Of a stretch of 53,071 nucleotides of DNA, positions 16,278 to 23,882 are shown piece by piece (position 1 is the stretch's first letter; each line of letters begins with the position of its first letter). A model generated the notes under the pieces. It did no database searches and was not told the origin of the DNA. It worked only from the letters and a program-made list of their open reading frames with translations. Both the position numbers and the translations under genes were made by a program. Source of the DNA: Verrucomicrobiota bacterium (GTDB taxonomy: Bacteria > Auribacterota > JABMQX01 > JAFGEW01); the NCBI GenBank assembly GCA_016931415.1, contig JAFGEW010000079.1, positions 1 to 53,071 of the forward strand, written 5' to 3'.

Positions 16278-17938
16278 AGATTGCGCTTGTGCAGATCAAC
16301 ACCACCGTGGGCGCGCTGCAGGACAACGTGCGCGCCATCCGCGAGGGGGCCGCGCGGGCCAAGGCGCTCGGTGCCGGGCTGGCCGTCTTCCACGAGCTGA
16401 CTATCACCGGCTATCCCCCAAAAGACCTGCTGGAAAAGCGCTGGTTTGTCGACGGCAACCTCGCCGCGCTCGATGAGCTTGCCGCTTCCTCAGTCGAGAT
16501 CCCGATGGTCGTCGGCTACGTGGACCGCAACCCGTCCAACGAAGGCAAGCGGCTTCTCAACGGCGCCGCGCTGCTCGCCGGCGGGCGCATCGTCTCGCGC
16601 CACCACAAGTCGCTGCTGCCGACGTACGACGTGTTCGACGAGGGGCGCTACTTCGAACCGGCGCCCGCGATCACCCCCGCCGTGCTCGACGGCCACGCGC
16701 TCGGCATCGCGATCTGCGAGGATATCTGGAACGACAAGGACTTCTTCAACACGGCGCTCTATCACGACGACCCGCCCAAACAGCTCGTGGGCGCCGGCGC
16801 CGAGGTGATCGTCAGCCTCAACGCCTCGCCCTTCTCGATCGGCAAGCGCGCGCTTAAGCTCGACATGCTCCGCGCAATCGCCACCAAGTACGGGCGCCCC
16901 GTCGTCTATGTCAACCAGGTCGGCGGCAACGACGACCTCATCTTCGACGGCGCGAGCTTCGTCATGGACGCGCAAGGCAGGATCGTGGCCCAGGCCAAGG
17001 AGTTCGACGAGGATATCGTGCTCTTCGACACGGACACCGGCATGGGCGATGTCCATGAGACCGAATCCGAGGATCTGCCGCGCGTGCTCAGCGCGCTCGC
17101 CCTCGGCGTGCGCGACTATATCACCAAGTGCGCCTTTACCGACGTGGTCATCGGCCTGAGCGGCGGGATCGACTCGGCGCTCACAGCCGCCATCGCGGTC
17201 GAGGCTCTCGGCCCGGCGCACGTCCACGGCGTGAGCATGCCGTCGGAACACTCATCCAGGCACAGCATCGACGACGCCGTGGCGCTCGCGCGCAACCTCG
17301 GCATCGACTGCAAGGAGATCCCGATCAAGCCCATCATGGCTGCGTTCCTCGAGACGTTCGCCGACGAGTTCCGCGGCCTGCCGAACGACATTACAGAAGA
17401 GAACCTTCAGGCGCGCATCCGCGGCAGCATCCTCATGGCGCTATCGAACAAGCACGGCTGGCTCGTGCTCAACACGGGCAACAAGAGCGAGGTCTCCGTC
17501 GGCTACTGCACGCTCTACGGCGACATGGTCGGCGGCATCGGCGTGATCGGCGACGTGCCCAAGACCACGGTCTACAAGCTGTCTCGCCACATCAACCGCA
17601 TGAGGGAGATCATTCCCGAGAGCACGATCACCAAGCCGCCGTCGGCCGAGCTGCGCCCCGATCAGAAGGACACCGACTCGCTGCCCGAGTACGATGTGCT
17701 CGACCCCATCCTGCGCGCCTACATCGAGGAGGGCAAGGGCCGCGACGAGATTATCGCCGCCGGCCACGACCGCGCCCTCGTCCAGAAGATCATCCGCCTG
17801 GTCGACCACAACGAGTACAAGCGCCGCCAAGCCGCGCTCGTGCTCAAGGTCTCCAACAAAGCCTTCGGCACCGGCCGCCGCATGCCCATCGCGTGCCGCA
17901 TTCAGCCTTTTGAGCCCGCGGTGAAGCATCACAAGTGA
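16274..17938 (+). CDS. nadE: Glutamine-dependent NAD+ synthetase
   Basis: The enzyme amidates nicotinic acid adenine dinucleotide to NAD+ with ATP and glutamine. The protein has 554 residues, the normal size for the two-domain form. The N-terminal nitrilase-type glutaminase has the triad E41 (FHELTITGYPP), K112 (HHKSLLPTYD) and C148 (GIAICEDIWN). The C-terminal synthetase has the ATP pyrophosphatase loop GLSGGIDSALTAAIA and NTGNKSEVSVGYCTLYGDM. AGAGGG lies before ATG 16274. No other NAD biosynthesis gene is nearby. Confidence 0.97.
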   Translation: MKIALVQINTTVGALQDNVRAIREGAARAKALGAGLAVFHELTITGYPPKDLLEKRWFVDGNLAALDELAASSVEIPMVVGYVDRNPSNEGKRLLNGAALLAGGRIVSRHHKSLLPTYDVFDEGRYFEPAPAITPAVLDGHALGIAICEDIWNDKDFFNTALYHDDPPKQLVGAGAEVIVSLNASPFSIGKRALKLDMLRAIATKYGRPVVYVNQVGGNDDLIFDGASFVMDAQGRIVAQAKEFDEDIVLFDTDTGMGDVHETESEDLPRVLSALALGVRDYITKCAFTDVVIGLSGGIDSALTAAIAVEALGPAHVHGVSMPSEHSSRHSIDDAVALARNLGIDCKEIPIKPIMAAFLETFADEFRGLPNDITEENLQARIRGSILMALSNKHGWLVLNTGNKSEVSVGYCTLYGDMVGGIGVIGDVPKTTVYKLSRHINRMREIIPESTITKPPSAELRPDQKDTDSLPEYDVLDPILRAYIEEGKGRDEIIAAGHDRALVQKIIRLVDHNEYKRRQAALVLKVSNKAFGTGRRMPIACRIQPFEPAVKHHK

Positions 17939-17969
17939 ACCCGACGCCAGACCGTGTGCCGCGCGCAGG

Positions 17970-17991
17970 CCTGCCGGCAGGTCCGCCTGCC
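17970..17991 (+). terminator. Possible terminator hairpin after nadE
   Basis: CCTGCCGGCAGG (17970-17981) is a 12-bp palindrome. It overlaps a GGCAGG-TCCG-CCTGCC hairpin (17976-17991), 31-53 bases after the nadE stop. There is no T-run. It lies in the 262-base convergent region before the SpoIID gene end, which otherwise holds nothing I can identify. Confidence 0.3.
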
Positions 17992-18200
17992 GCATTCAGG
18001 AGTCCGAGCCAAGGCAGCCCCACCCCCGAAGGGGCAACACGTGAGTGACCGTAGGCCGCGAGGTACAGGTCCACCGCCTGCGGATCACGGAGACACCCGA
18101 AGAACAAACCGTCCTGCCCCTGTGGAACCGATACGGAAGCGGCAGCCTGCCGAGTCTTCATGGGCACGAGCCGTCAAGCTGGCGCGGATTTGCCCGCGCG

Positions 18201-19424
18201 CTACCAGTTCATCCGCTTGAGCCTGGAATGGGGAAAATAGAAGGCGAGGATCTGTTTGTAGCTCTTGCCCTTGTCGGCCATCACGATCGCGCCCCATTGG
18301 CACATGCCGACGCCGTGCCCCCAGCCCCGGCCCTCGAAGACAAACGAGCCGTTCTGCGGCCGGATCGTGCACAGCCCGCTCCGCACTCTCTCCGGCCCGA
18401 CGAGGAGCCGGAACCTGTTGAGCGTGACGGTGACCTTGTACGTCTCGTCGTTGCTCACGTGCGTCACCTCGAGCTTGGTGATCCGGCGGCCCGAGGTGCT
18501 GCGCTCCTTGACGCGCAGCGCGACGATGTTGGTGACGCCAGCCGGCTTGAGCTTTCGGCTCAGCTCACTGGACGTGATCTCGGCCCGCCACTCATAGTGA
18601 CGTGTCCCCTTACAGTAGGGACACTGGACGGGGCGCGTCGTGAGCTGCTCGCCGCCCCAGACGTTGTGCGCGTACTCGGTGTAACCGCCGCAACACGACG
18701 AGAAATACGGCAGCATGAGCGTGCCTCGGTAGGTGAGCACGACCCCGCGCGTGGCGTCAACGGCCTTGCTCGTGCGCGGATCCTCCTGGTCCATGCCCTT
18801 GTAGACGATGCGGCCGGCGGGAATATCGAACGGCTGCTTGCCGTTGCGCTGGACGTGGAACGCGCCGAACGAACGCACGACGATCGCCTGCGCCTCGAGC
18901 GCTTCCTCGCCCGACGAGGCAAGCATCTCGGCCGGCACGACGGCCCGCGTGTACGCCTCGATCCCAAGCGTGTTCACCACGGTCAGATCGTGCCGATTGC
19001 GCAGCACGGTGATCCGGCCCCGATACGCCCGGCCGTTGATCGTGATCCCGGCGTCGCCGTCAACGCGCGCCTCGATGCGCTCGGCCTCGTAGCGGCGCCC
19101 GCCGACGGTCACCCCGTTGCTCGTGTGCTCGACAACGACGCCGCGCGTGCCCGGCTTGTCCGAGAACACCGTTCGCCCGTTGGGCTGCGTGCGGATCGTC
19201 ACGCGCTTCTCTCCGCCGATCCGCACCTCCCGCACGCCCTCGAGCAACGCGACGCGGATCTGATCGCCGCGCAACGGAGCGCTTGCGCCGCTCCCGGTCC
19301 CGCGGCCGGAGCCACAGCCGCAGCCGAACAGCGTCACGAGCCCAAGCACGACGACGAGCAGCCCGATCCTCGTCGAGAATCCATGCACGAAACGGCGCAC
19401 TGAACAGGGGAAATCGTCTCTCAC
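18201..19424 (-). CDS. SpoIID/LytB domain protein, exported
   Basis: The SpoIID domain is a peptidoglycan lytic transglycosylase fold. The protein has 407 residues if it starts at GTG 19424, which overlaps the queH stop as GTGA and has AAAGGAA upstream. The open frame extending further back overlaps queH and is not used. A hydrophobic export signal (IGLLVVVLGLVTLFGCGCG) may end in a lipobox. Family motifs are IEAYTRAVVPAEMLASSGEE, EALEAQAIVVRSF and, near the end, GRGWGHGVGMCQWGA. A CPYC pair lies in the insert QCPYCKG. It probably acts on the cell wall outside the cytoplasm. Sporulation is not implied, as many non-sporulating diderms carry this domain. Confidence 0.9.
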   Translation of the reverse strand: MRDDFPCSVRRFVHGFSTRIGLLVVVLGLVTLFGCGCGSGRGTGSGASAPLRGDQIRVALLEGVREVRIGGEKRVTIRTQPNGRTVFSDKPGTRGVVVEHTSNGVTVGGRRYEAERIEARVDGDAGITINGRAYRGRITVLRNRHDLTVVNTLGIEAYTRAVVPAEMLASSGEEALEAQAIVVRSFGAFHVQRNGKQPFDIPAGRIVYKGMDQEDPRTSKAVDATRGVVLTYRGTLMLPYFSSCCGGYTEYAHNVWGGEQLTTRPVQCPYCKGTRHYEWRAEITSSELSRKLKPAGVTNIVALRVKERSTSGRRITKLEVTHVSNDETYKVTVTLNRFRLLVGPERVRSGLCTIRPQNGSFVFEGRGWGHGVGMCQWGAIVMADKGKSYKQILAFYFPHSRLKRMNW

Positions 19425-19975
19425 GGCTGACGTGTTCCTTTCGGTGCTTTCGGACGGAATCGGTCGTACTCGCTGTAAATGCAGCCGCAGTACGGCTGCC
19501 GGTACAGCCCGTAGCGCTCGGCGATCGCGTAGTGCTCCTTGAAGCCGGGCCGAAAATCCTCGTAGTGCAGCGGCACGCCCGTCTCGACCGCCGCTTGCTC
19601 GCCGATGGCCCGGATCGTCTCGTGCCGCTGATGCGGGCTCACGAGCAGCGTCGTCGTGAACGCATCGAAGCCGCCGCTCTTGGCCACCGCCGCCGTGCGC
19701 CGCAGACGCATTGCATAGCATACCGGGCAACGCTGGTCCTCACGAAACGCCACCGCGCGCAGGAATTCCACCAAGGAGTACTCGTCGTGCGCAATGAGGC
19801 GCAGGCCGGCTTGCTCGGCGTACGAGCGCGCCGCCTCGAGCCGCCGCGCGTACTCCTGGTACGGCTGCACGTTCGGATTGTACCAGAAGCCCGTCACCTC
19901 GTGCCCGGCCGCGCGCAGTACCTCGACCGGGTACACCGCACACGGCCCACAGCAGATGTGAAGCAGTATCTTCAT
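19421..19975 (-). CDS. queH: Epoxyqueuosine reductase QueH
   Basis: QueH reduces epoxyqueuosine to queuosine in tRNA and is a non-orthologous replacement for QueG. The protein has 184 residues, normal for the family. The conserved cysteines are all present: HICCGPC near the N-terminus (C9, C10, C13), RCPVCYAMRL (C83, C86) and PYCGCIYSEYDR near the C-terminus. These bind an Fe-S cluster and an additional metal. The stop overlaps the start of the SpoIID gene by four bases, so the two are translationally coupled although functionally unrelated. The rest of the queuosine pathway is not in the window. Confidence 0.94.
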   Translation of the reverse strand: MKILLHICCGPCAVYPVEVLRAAGHEVTGFWYNPNVQPYQEYARRLEAARSYAEQAGLRLIAHDEYSLVEFLRAVAFREDQRCPVCYAMRLRRTAAVAKSGGFDAFTTTLLVSPHQRHETIRAIGEQAAVETGVPLHYEDFRPGFKEHYAIAERYGLYRQPYCGCIYSEYDRFRPKAPKGTRQP

Positions 19976-19988
19976 GTGTCACGTGAAG

Positions 19989-20040
19989 TCGCAAAAACGC
20001 CAAGACTCTGACAGCTCTGCACCTTGGCGCCTTGGCGTGA
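19989..20040. repeat. CCTTGGCG-type palindromic intergenic repeat
   Basis: CGCAAAAACGCCAAGACTC (from 19989) is roughly mirrored by CACCTTGGCGCCTTGGCGTG (about 20020-20039). It fills the gap between queH and the next gene on the same strand and belongs to a repeat family different from the ACAGAT and ACAGGATT types. Confidence 0.55.
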
Positions 20041-20048
20041 GATTCGTC

Positions 20049-20468
20049 CTACGAGACCGCGTGCGTCTCGTACTCGATGCTGCCGATGCCCATGTACTCG
20101 ATGCGCTCGATAGTGATCTTGACCAGGATGTACTTCGGGTCCGTCGGTCCCTCGAAGTGCTTTTCGAGATCCGGGATGAGCACAAAGAGCTTCTGGCGGT
20201 CCGCATCGTCCTTTGTCGTCGAGGCCGTGCCGCTCACACGCACGTGGTTCCACGCCGAGTCCATGAAGCAGACCTCGACCGCCGTGTCAGCCTTGATCTG
20301 GTCGACCTTGCGCGAGGCGGCATGGGTGGCGAACCACAGCTCGCGCTCGCCCACCCACTTCATGGCGATCGGCCGGACGCGCGGCTGCCCGCCTTCGGTC
20401 GTGGCGAGATGGCCCACCACAGTCCCCTCAACGAGCTTCTTCGCTTTGCTCAGCACGTCTGCGCTCAT
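20049..20468 (-). CDS. Pyridoxamine 5'-phosphate oxidase-fold (split-barrel flavin) protein
   Basis: The protein has 139 residues from ATG 20468, preceded by GGAGGGG. Its fold signature is GHLATTEGGQPRVRPIAMKWVGERELWFATHAASRKVDQI, then AVEVCFMDSAWNHVRVSGTAS, as in general-stress FMN/F420-binding split barrels. Substrates vary widely in this family (flavin, heme or F420 partners), so no reaction is assigned. It lies between queH and the ruv genes on the same strand, flanked by repeats on both sides. Confidence 0.85.
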   Translation of the reverse strand: MSADVLSKAKKLVEGTVVGHLATTEGGQPRVRPIAMKWVGERELWFATHAASRKVDQIKADTAVEVCFMDSAWNHVRVSGTASTTKDDADRQKLFVLIPDLEKHFEGPTDPKYILVKITIERIEYMGIGSIEYETHAVS

Positions 20469-20522
20469 AGTCCCCTCCCTGTGTCCATCATCTTCCGCCG
20501 CCGCGTGCTCCTCCGCCCCGCA

Positions 20523-20710
20523 GCCCCGCTTCGGCGGGGCGACTGGGAATAGCCACGGGCGCAAGCCCGTGGGACTCAGCGCGCGGAAGGACCCACTGAG
20601 CCCCTTCAGGGGCGACTGGCCTCCTCTCGCCCGATGTCTCAATCGCCCCTCACGGGGCTCCTTCGTCTCATGCGCGGTCCGTTCACCACGGGCTCGCGCC
20701 CGTGGCTACT
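20523..20710. repeat. Composite nested palindromic repeat cluster upstream of the flavin protein
   Basis: The 299-base gap 20469-20767 is mostly this structure. GCCCCGC-TTCG-GCGGGGC (20523-20540) is a perfect tetraloop hairpin. The region 20549-20710 has outer arms that are themselves hairpins, CCACGGGCGCAAGCCCGTGG on the left and CCACGGGCTCGCGCCCGTGG on the right, with the latter followed by CTACT. Inside are AGCCCCTTCAGGGGCGACT and the reverse-type CGCCCCTCACGGGGCT. The whole is an imperfect palindrome built of palindromes, like a BIME. No ORF in the gap is convincing. Confidence 0.75.
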
Positions 20711-20767
20711 GCCAAACGCCTCTTGCGGGGCTACGCCTCTCCCCGTCGACTCCGGTTGCCCCACAGC

Positions 20768-21802
20768 TCAGAACAGCTCGTTCTGCGCGTCTCTCGGGCG
20801 CGCGATGCCGAAATGCTCGTAGGCGTTGGCCGTGGCGACGCGGCCGCGCGGCGTGCGCTGAAGGAAGCCGGCCTGGATCAGGTACGGCTCGTAGACCTCC
20901 TCAATCGTGTCGGCCTCCTCGCCGATGGCCACGGCAATGGTGTTGACCCCAACCGGCCCACCGGAGAACTGCTCGATGATGGTGCGGATGAGGCGCTTGT
21001 CCATCTCGTCGAGCCCCTCGGCGTCGACATCGAGCAGATGCAGCGCCGCCTCGGCCACCTCGGGCGTGATCCGGCCCTTGGCCTTGATCTGCGCGTAGTC
21101 GCGCACGCGCTTGAGCAGCGTGTTGGCAATGCGCGGCGTGCCGCGCGAACGCGCGGCAAGCTTCACGGCCGCCTCCTCGTCAAGCTCGACGGCCAGGATG
21201 CGCCCCGAGCGCTCGACGATACGCTGGATGTCGGCCGAACCGTAGTAGTTGAGCCGTTCGGTCATGCCGAAGCGGCTTCGCAGCGGCGCGCTCAAGAGCC
21301 CGCTGCGCGTCGTCGCGCCGATGAGCGTGAACCGCGCCAGGTTGAGCCGCACACTGCGCGCGCTCGGGCCCGAGTCGATCACGATGTCGAGCCGGAAATC
21401 CTCCATCGCCGGATAAAGGTACTCCTCGACAACGCGGTTGAGCCGGTGGATCTCGTCGACGAACAGGATGTCGCCGTCCTTGAGGTTGGTGAGCAGCCCG
21501 GCGAGGTCGCCCGGCCGCTCGATCACGGGCCCCGAGGTGTTGACGATCTTGACGTCCATCTCGCGCGCCATGATCTGCGCGAGCGTCGTCTTGCCCAGCC
21601 CCGGCGGGCCGAAGAGCAGCGCGTGGTCGAGCGAGTCGTTGCGCTGCTTGGCGGCGCTGATGAAGATCTCGAGCCGCTCCTTGACCTTGTCCTGGCCGAT
21701 GAAGTCGGCCCAGCGCTGCGGGCGCAGCGTGGCGTCGAGCTGCGCGTCGCGCTCGCGCAGCGCCGTCGTGATGAACCGTTCGCCTCGGTCGGAATCAGAC
21801 AT
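20768..21802 (-). CDS. ruvB: Holliday junction branch migration ATPase RuvB
   Basis: RuvB is the hexameric motor of the RuvAB branch migration complex. The protein has 344 residues, standard length. It shows [18 protein letters not shown], Walker [10 protein letters not shown], Walker [21 protein letters not shown], the sensor [18 protein letters not shown], and the C-terminal winged helix ending [12 protein letters not shown] 21802 overlaps the ruvA stop by eight bases; the open frame further upstream is antisense noise within ruvA. It is last gene of yebC-ruvC-ruvA-ruvB. Confidence 0.97.
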   Translation of the reverse strand: MSDSDRGERFITTALRERDAQLDATLRPQRWADFIGQDKVKERLEIFISAAKQRNDSLDHALLFGPPGLGKTTLAQIMAREMDVKIVNTSGPVIERPGDLAGLLTNLKDGDILFVDEIHRLNRVVEEYLYPAMEDFRLDIVIDSGPSARSVRLNLARFTLIGATTRSGLLSAPLRSRFGMTERLNYYGSADIQRIVERSGRILAVELDEEAAVKLAARSRGTPRIANTLLKRVRDYAQIKAKGRITPEVAEAALHLLDVDAEGLDEMDKRLIRTIIEQFSGGPVGVNTIAVAIGEEADTIEEVYEPYLIQAGFLQRTPRGRVATANAYEHFGIARPRDAQNELF

Positions 21803-22391
21803 GACGAAGCGCCTGGGTGATGATGTCTTCTGTGCCAAGAGGCTCGGTCGCGCGCTCAAGCACGGTGCGCACGGCCTTGTGCGCGGCCGCCGGCGCGTAG
21901 CCAAGGGTAACGAGCGCTCCCACGGCGTCGCGCACGGCGTCGGGCTCCTTGGCCGCCGCCGTGCGCGCGATTGCCTCGATCGCCGGCAACGCGCCGACGC
22001 GCTCGCGAAGCTCGACGATGATTCGCTCGGCCGTGCGCGCACCGACGCCGTGGATCGACTTGATCCGCTTGATGTCGCCGATGGCGACCGCCTCCTTGAA
22101 CTCGTTGACCGACAGGCCGCTGAGCGCCGCGAGCGCGATGCGCGCGCCGACGCCGGTGACCCCGATGAGCATCCGGAACAGCTCGCGCTCGGCCTCGCTC
22201 CCGAAGCCGTAGAGGACCATCTGGTCGTCGCGGTGCAGCAGGTGCGTCAGCAGCCGGCAGCGCGCGCCGAGGCCCGGGAGCCGATCGTACGTGCTCAACG
22301 GCACAGCGACGTCGTAGCCCACGCCGCCCACGTCGAGCACAACGCGGCCCGGCATCGCCTCGGCCAACACACCCTCGATATGCGCGATCAT
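21795..22391 (-). CDS. ruvA: Holliday junction-binding protein RuvA
   Basis: RuvA binds the four-way junction and loads RuvB. The protein has 198 residues. The N-terminal OB-fold begins [28 protein letters not shown], followed by tandem helix-hairpin-helix motifs ([17 protein letters not shown] and [16 protein letters not shown]). The C-terminal domain III ([23 protein letters not shown]) contacts RuvB. GAGGG precedes ATG 22391, and the gap to ruvC is nine bases. Confidence 0.96.
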   Translation of the reverse strand: MIAHIEGVLAEAMPGRVVLDVGGVGYDVAVPLSTYDRLPGLGARCRLLTHLLHRDDQMVLYGFGSEAERELFRMLIGVTGVGARIALAALSGLSVNEFKEAVAIGDIKRIKSIHGVGARTAERIIVELRERVGALPAIEAIARTAAAKEPDAVRDAVGALVTLGYAPAAAHKAVRTVLERATEPLGTEDIITQALRHV

Positions 22392-22400
22392 GCACGCCCT

Positions 22401-22901
22401 CTACGTTCGCTCGCCACCGCCGCGGGGCGAGCCCGCCGCCTGGGCGTGGCAGATCGCCACGGCGAGTGCGTCGGTCGCGTCGGCCGGCTGCGGCACCTCG
22501 CGCAGCCCGAGCAGCACCTTGACCATCTCGCCCACCTGCTCCTTGGCCGCGCTGCCACGGCCCACGACGGCCTGCTTGACCCGGCGCGGCGCATACTCGT
22601 AGACGGGCAGCCCCGCCTCGGCCACCGCAAGCAATACGACGCCGCGCACTTGCGCCAGCTTAATGGCCGAAGAGGCATTCCGGCAGAAAAAAAGGCTCTC
22701 GACCGCCGCCACGTCGGGCCGATGGCGTCCGATCAGGTCGGCGAGAGCGGTGCGGATCGTCACGTAGCGTTGCGAGGCCGGCGCGTCGCCGTCGAGCCGC
22801 ACCACGCCGCAGTCGACGGGCCGCAGCTCGCCCCGCTCATCCTCGATGACCCCGTAGCCGGTCACGCGCGAGCCAGGATCGATGCCCAGTATCCGTCCCA
22901 C
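22401..22901 (-). CDS. ruvC: Crossover junction endodeoxyribonuclease RuvC
   Basis: RuvC resolves Holliday junctions. The protein has 166 residues and starts with GTG 22901, preceded by GGAGG. The four catalytic acids are in place: D8 (GIDPGS), E68 (AAVESLFF), D141 and D144 (PADATDALAVAICH). The C-terminus is slightly Gly/Arg-rich. It is upstream of ruvA by nine bases. The distance back to yebC is 127 bases and holds an inserted-looking repeat. Confidence 0.96.
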   Translation of the reverse strand: MGRILGIDPGSRVTGYGVIEDERGELRPVDCGVVRLDGDAPASQRYVTIRTALADLIGRHRPDVAAVESLFFCRNASSAIKLAQVRGVVLLAVAEAGLPVYEYAPRRVKQAVVGRGSAAKEQVGEMVKVLLGLREVPQPADATDALAVAICHAQAAGSPRGGGERT

Positions 22902-22949
22902 GGGACCTCCGGTTCCACTGCAGGTGAAGCGGTGAGCAACAGAGCCGTG

Positions 22950-23007
22950 GAGCAGGTGAACGGGTGACCGGACAGAAGCGTGCGGTTCGTCACCTCTTCA
23001 CCTGCTC
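22950..23007. repeat. CAGGTGAA-type palindromic repeat inside the yebC-ruvC gap
   Basis: GAGCAGGTGAACGGGTGAC (22950-22968) is mirrored by GTCACCTCTTCACCTGCTC (22989-23007). The 19-base arms pair with few mismatches around a 20-base loop. A further partial copy (CAGGTGAAGCGGTGAGC) lies at 22921. It separates two genes that are usually closely spaced. Confidence 0.7.
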
Positions 23008-23028
23008 TCCTGTTCCCCTGCCCGTTCT

Positions 23029-23781
23029 CTATTCCCCGGACAGCTCAGCCATGACCTCGTCGGGGATGTCGAAGTTCGCGTGGACACGCTGCACGTCGTC
23101 GCAGTCCTCGATCGCGTTCATCAGGTCGAGCACCTGCTTGGCCTTGTCGCGCCCGATGGGGACGGTATTCTTCGGCACGTAGACGAGCGAGGCCGACTCC
23201 ATCTCGATGCCGGCTGCCTCGATGGCGGCGCGCACAGCCTCGAAGTCCTCGAACGAGGTCGTCACGGTGAACGCGCCCTCGTCGTTCTCCAGGTCCTCGG
23301 CGCCCGCCTCGGTGGCGACGGCGAACAGCACCTCCTCGGTCGTCTTGCCGGCCTCGATGCGGATCTGGCCCTTGCGATCGAACTGGAACATGACCGCGTT
23401 GGCCCCGGCGAGCGCGCCGCCCTTGCGCGTCAGGATCGCGCGGACGTCGCCCGCGGTGCGGTTGCGGTTGTCGGTCATGATCTCGATGATCATCGCCACG
23501 CCCGACGGCCCGTAAGCCTCGTAGAGGAACTCCTCGTAGCTGGCGCCCTCGACCTCGCCGGTGCCCCGCTTGATGGCCCGCGTGATGTTGTCGTTGGGCA
23601 TGCTCACCCCGCGCGCGTTGGCAATCGCCGTGCGCAGCCGGGGGTTCTTGCCGGGGTCGCCTCCGCCCGCCTTGGCCGCGACGATGATCTCCTTGGCCAG
23701 CCGGCTGAACAGCTTGCCTCGCCGCGCGTCGAGGATGCCCTTCTTGAACCGGATACTATGCCATTTCGAGTGTCCGGACAT
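23029..23781 (-). CDS. yebC: YebC/TACO1 family protein
   Basis: YebC proteins were long called DNA-binding regulators (PmpR); recent work assigns some members a role in relieving ribosome stalling. The protein has 250 residues, standard length. Signatures are the N-terminal MSGHSKWHSIRFKKGILDARRGKLFSRL, then GGGDPGKNPRLRTAIANARG, MPNDNITRAIKRGTGE and EEFLYEAYGPSGVAMIIEIMTDNRNRT. The neighbourhood yebC-ruvCAB is conserved in many bacteria. With rqcH, mutS2 and an EF-G-like GTPase also present, ribosome-rescue themes recur in the window, but that may be coincidence. Confidence 0.96.
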   Translation of the reverse strand: MSGHSKWHSIRFKKGILDARRGKLFSRLAKEIIVAAKAGGGDPGKNPRLRTAIANARGVSMPNDNITRAIKRGTGEVEGASYEEFLYEAYGPSGVAMIIEIMTDNRNRTAGDVRAILTRKGGALAGANAVMFQFDRKGQIRIEAGKTTEEVLFAVATEAGAEDLENDEGAFTVTTSFEDFEAVRAAIEAAGIEMESASLVYVPKNTVPIGRDKAKQVLDLMNAIEDCDDVQRVHANFDIPDEVMAELSGE

Positions 23782-23804
23782 AGCCCGTCACATCTCCTGC
23801 CTGT

Positions 23805-23878
23805 CTTTGTCCCCGTGCGCCCCCGTGCACCCCGTGGTTGTCGTTCGCCCTCGCCACGGCAGACGCGGAGACGCGGGC
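23805..23878. repeat. Degenerate CCGTG/CACGG palindromic element
   Basis: A run of CCCCGTGCGCCCCCGTGCACC on the left, interrupted here for brevity at CCGTGG, is loosely mirrored by CCACGGCAGACGCGGAGACG (from 23855). It fills the gap between the EF-G-like gene and yebC. The match is imperfect and the boundaries are approximate. Confidence 0.4.
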
Positions 23879-23882
23879 CCTG

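Noticed and set aside
19425-19730. Extension of the SpoIID protein upstream of GTG 19424
   Set aside because: It would overlap queH in another frame and lacks any export signal; the GTGA overlap gives a proper signal sequence.
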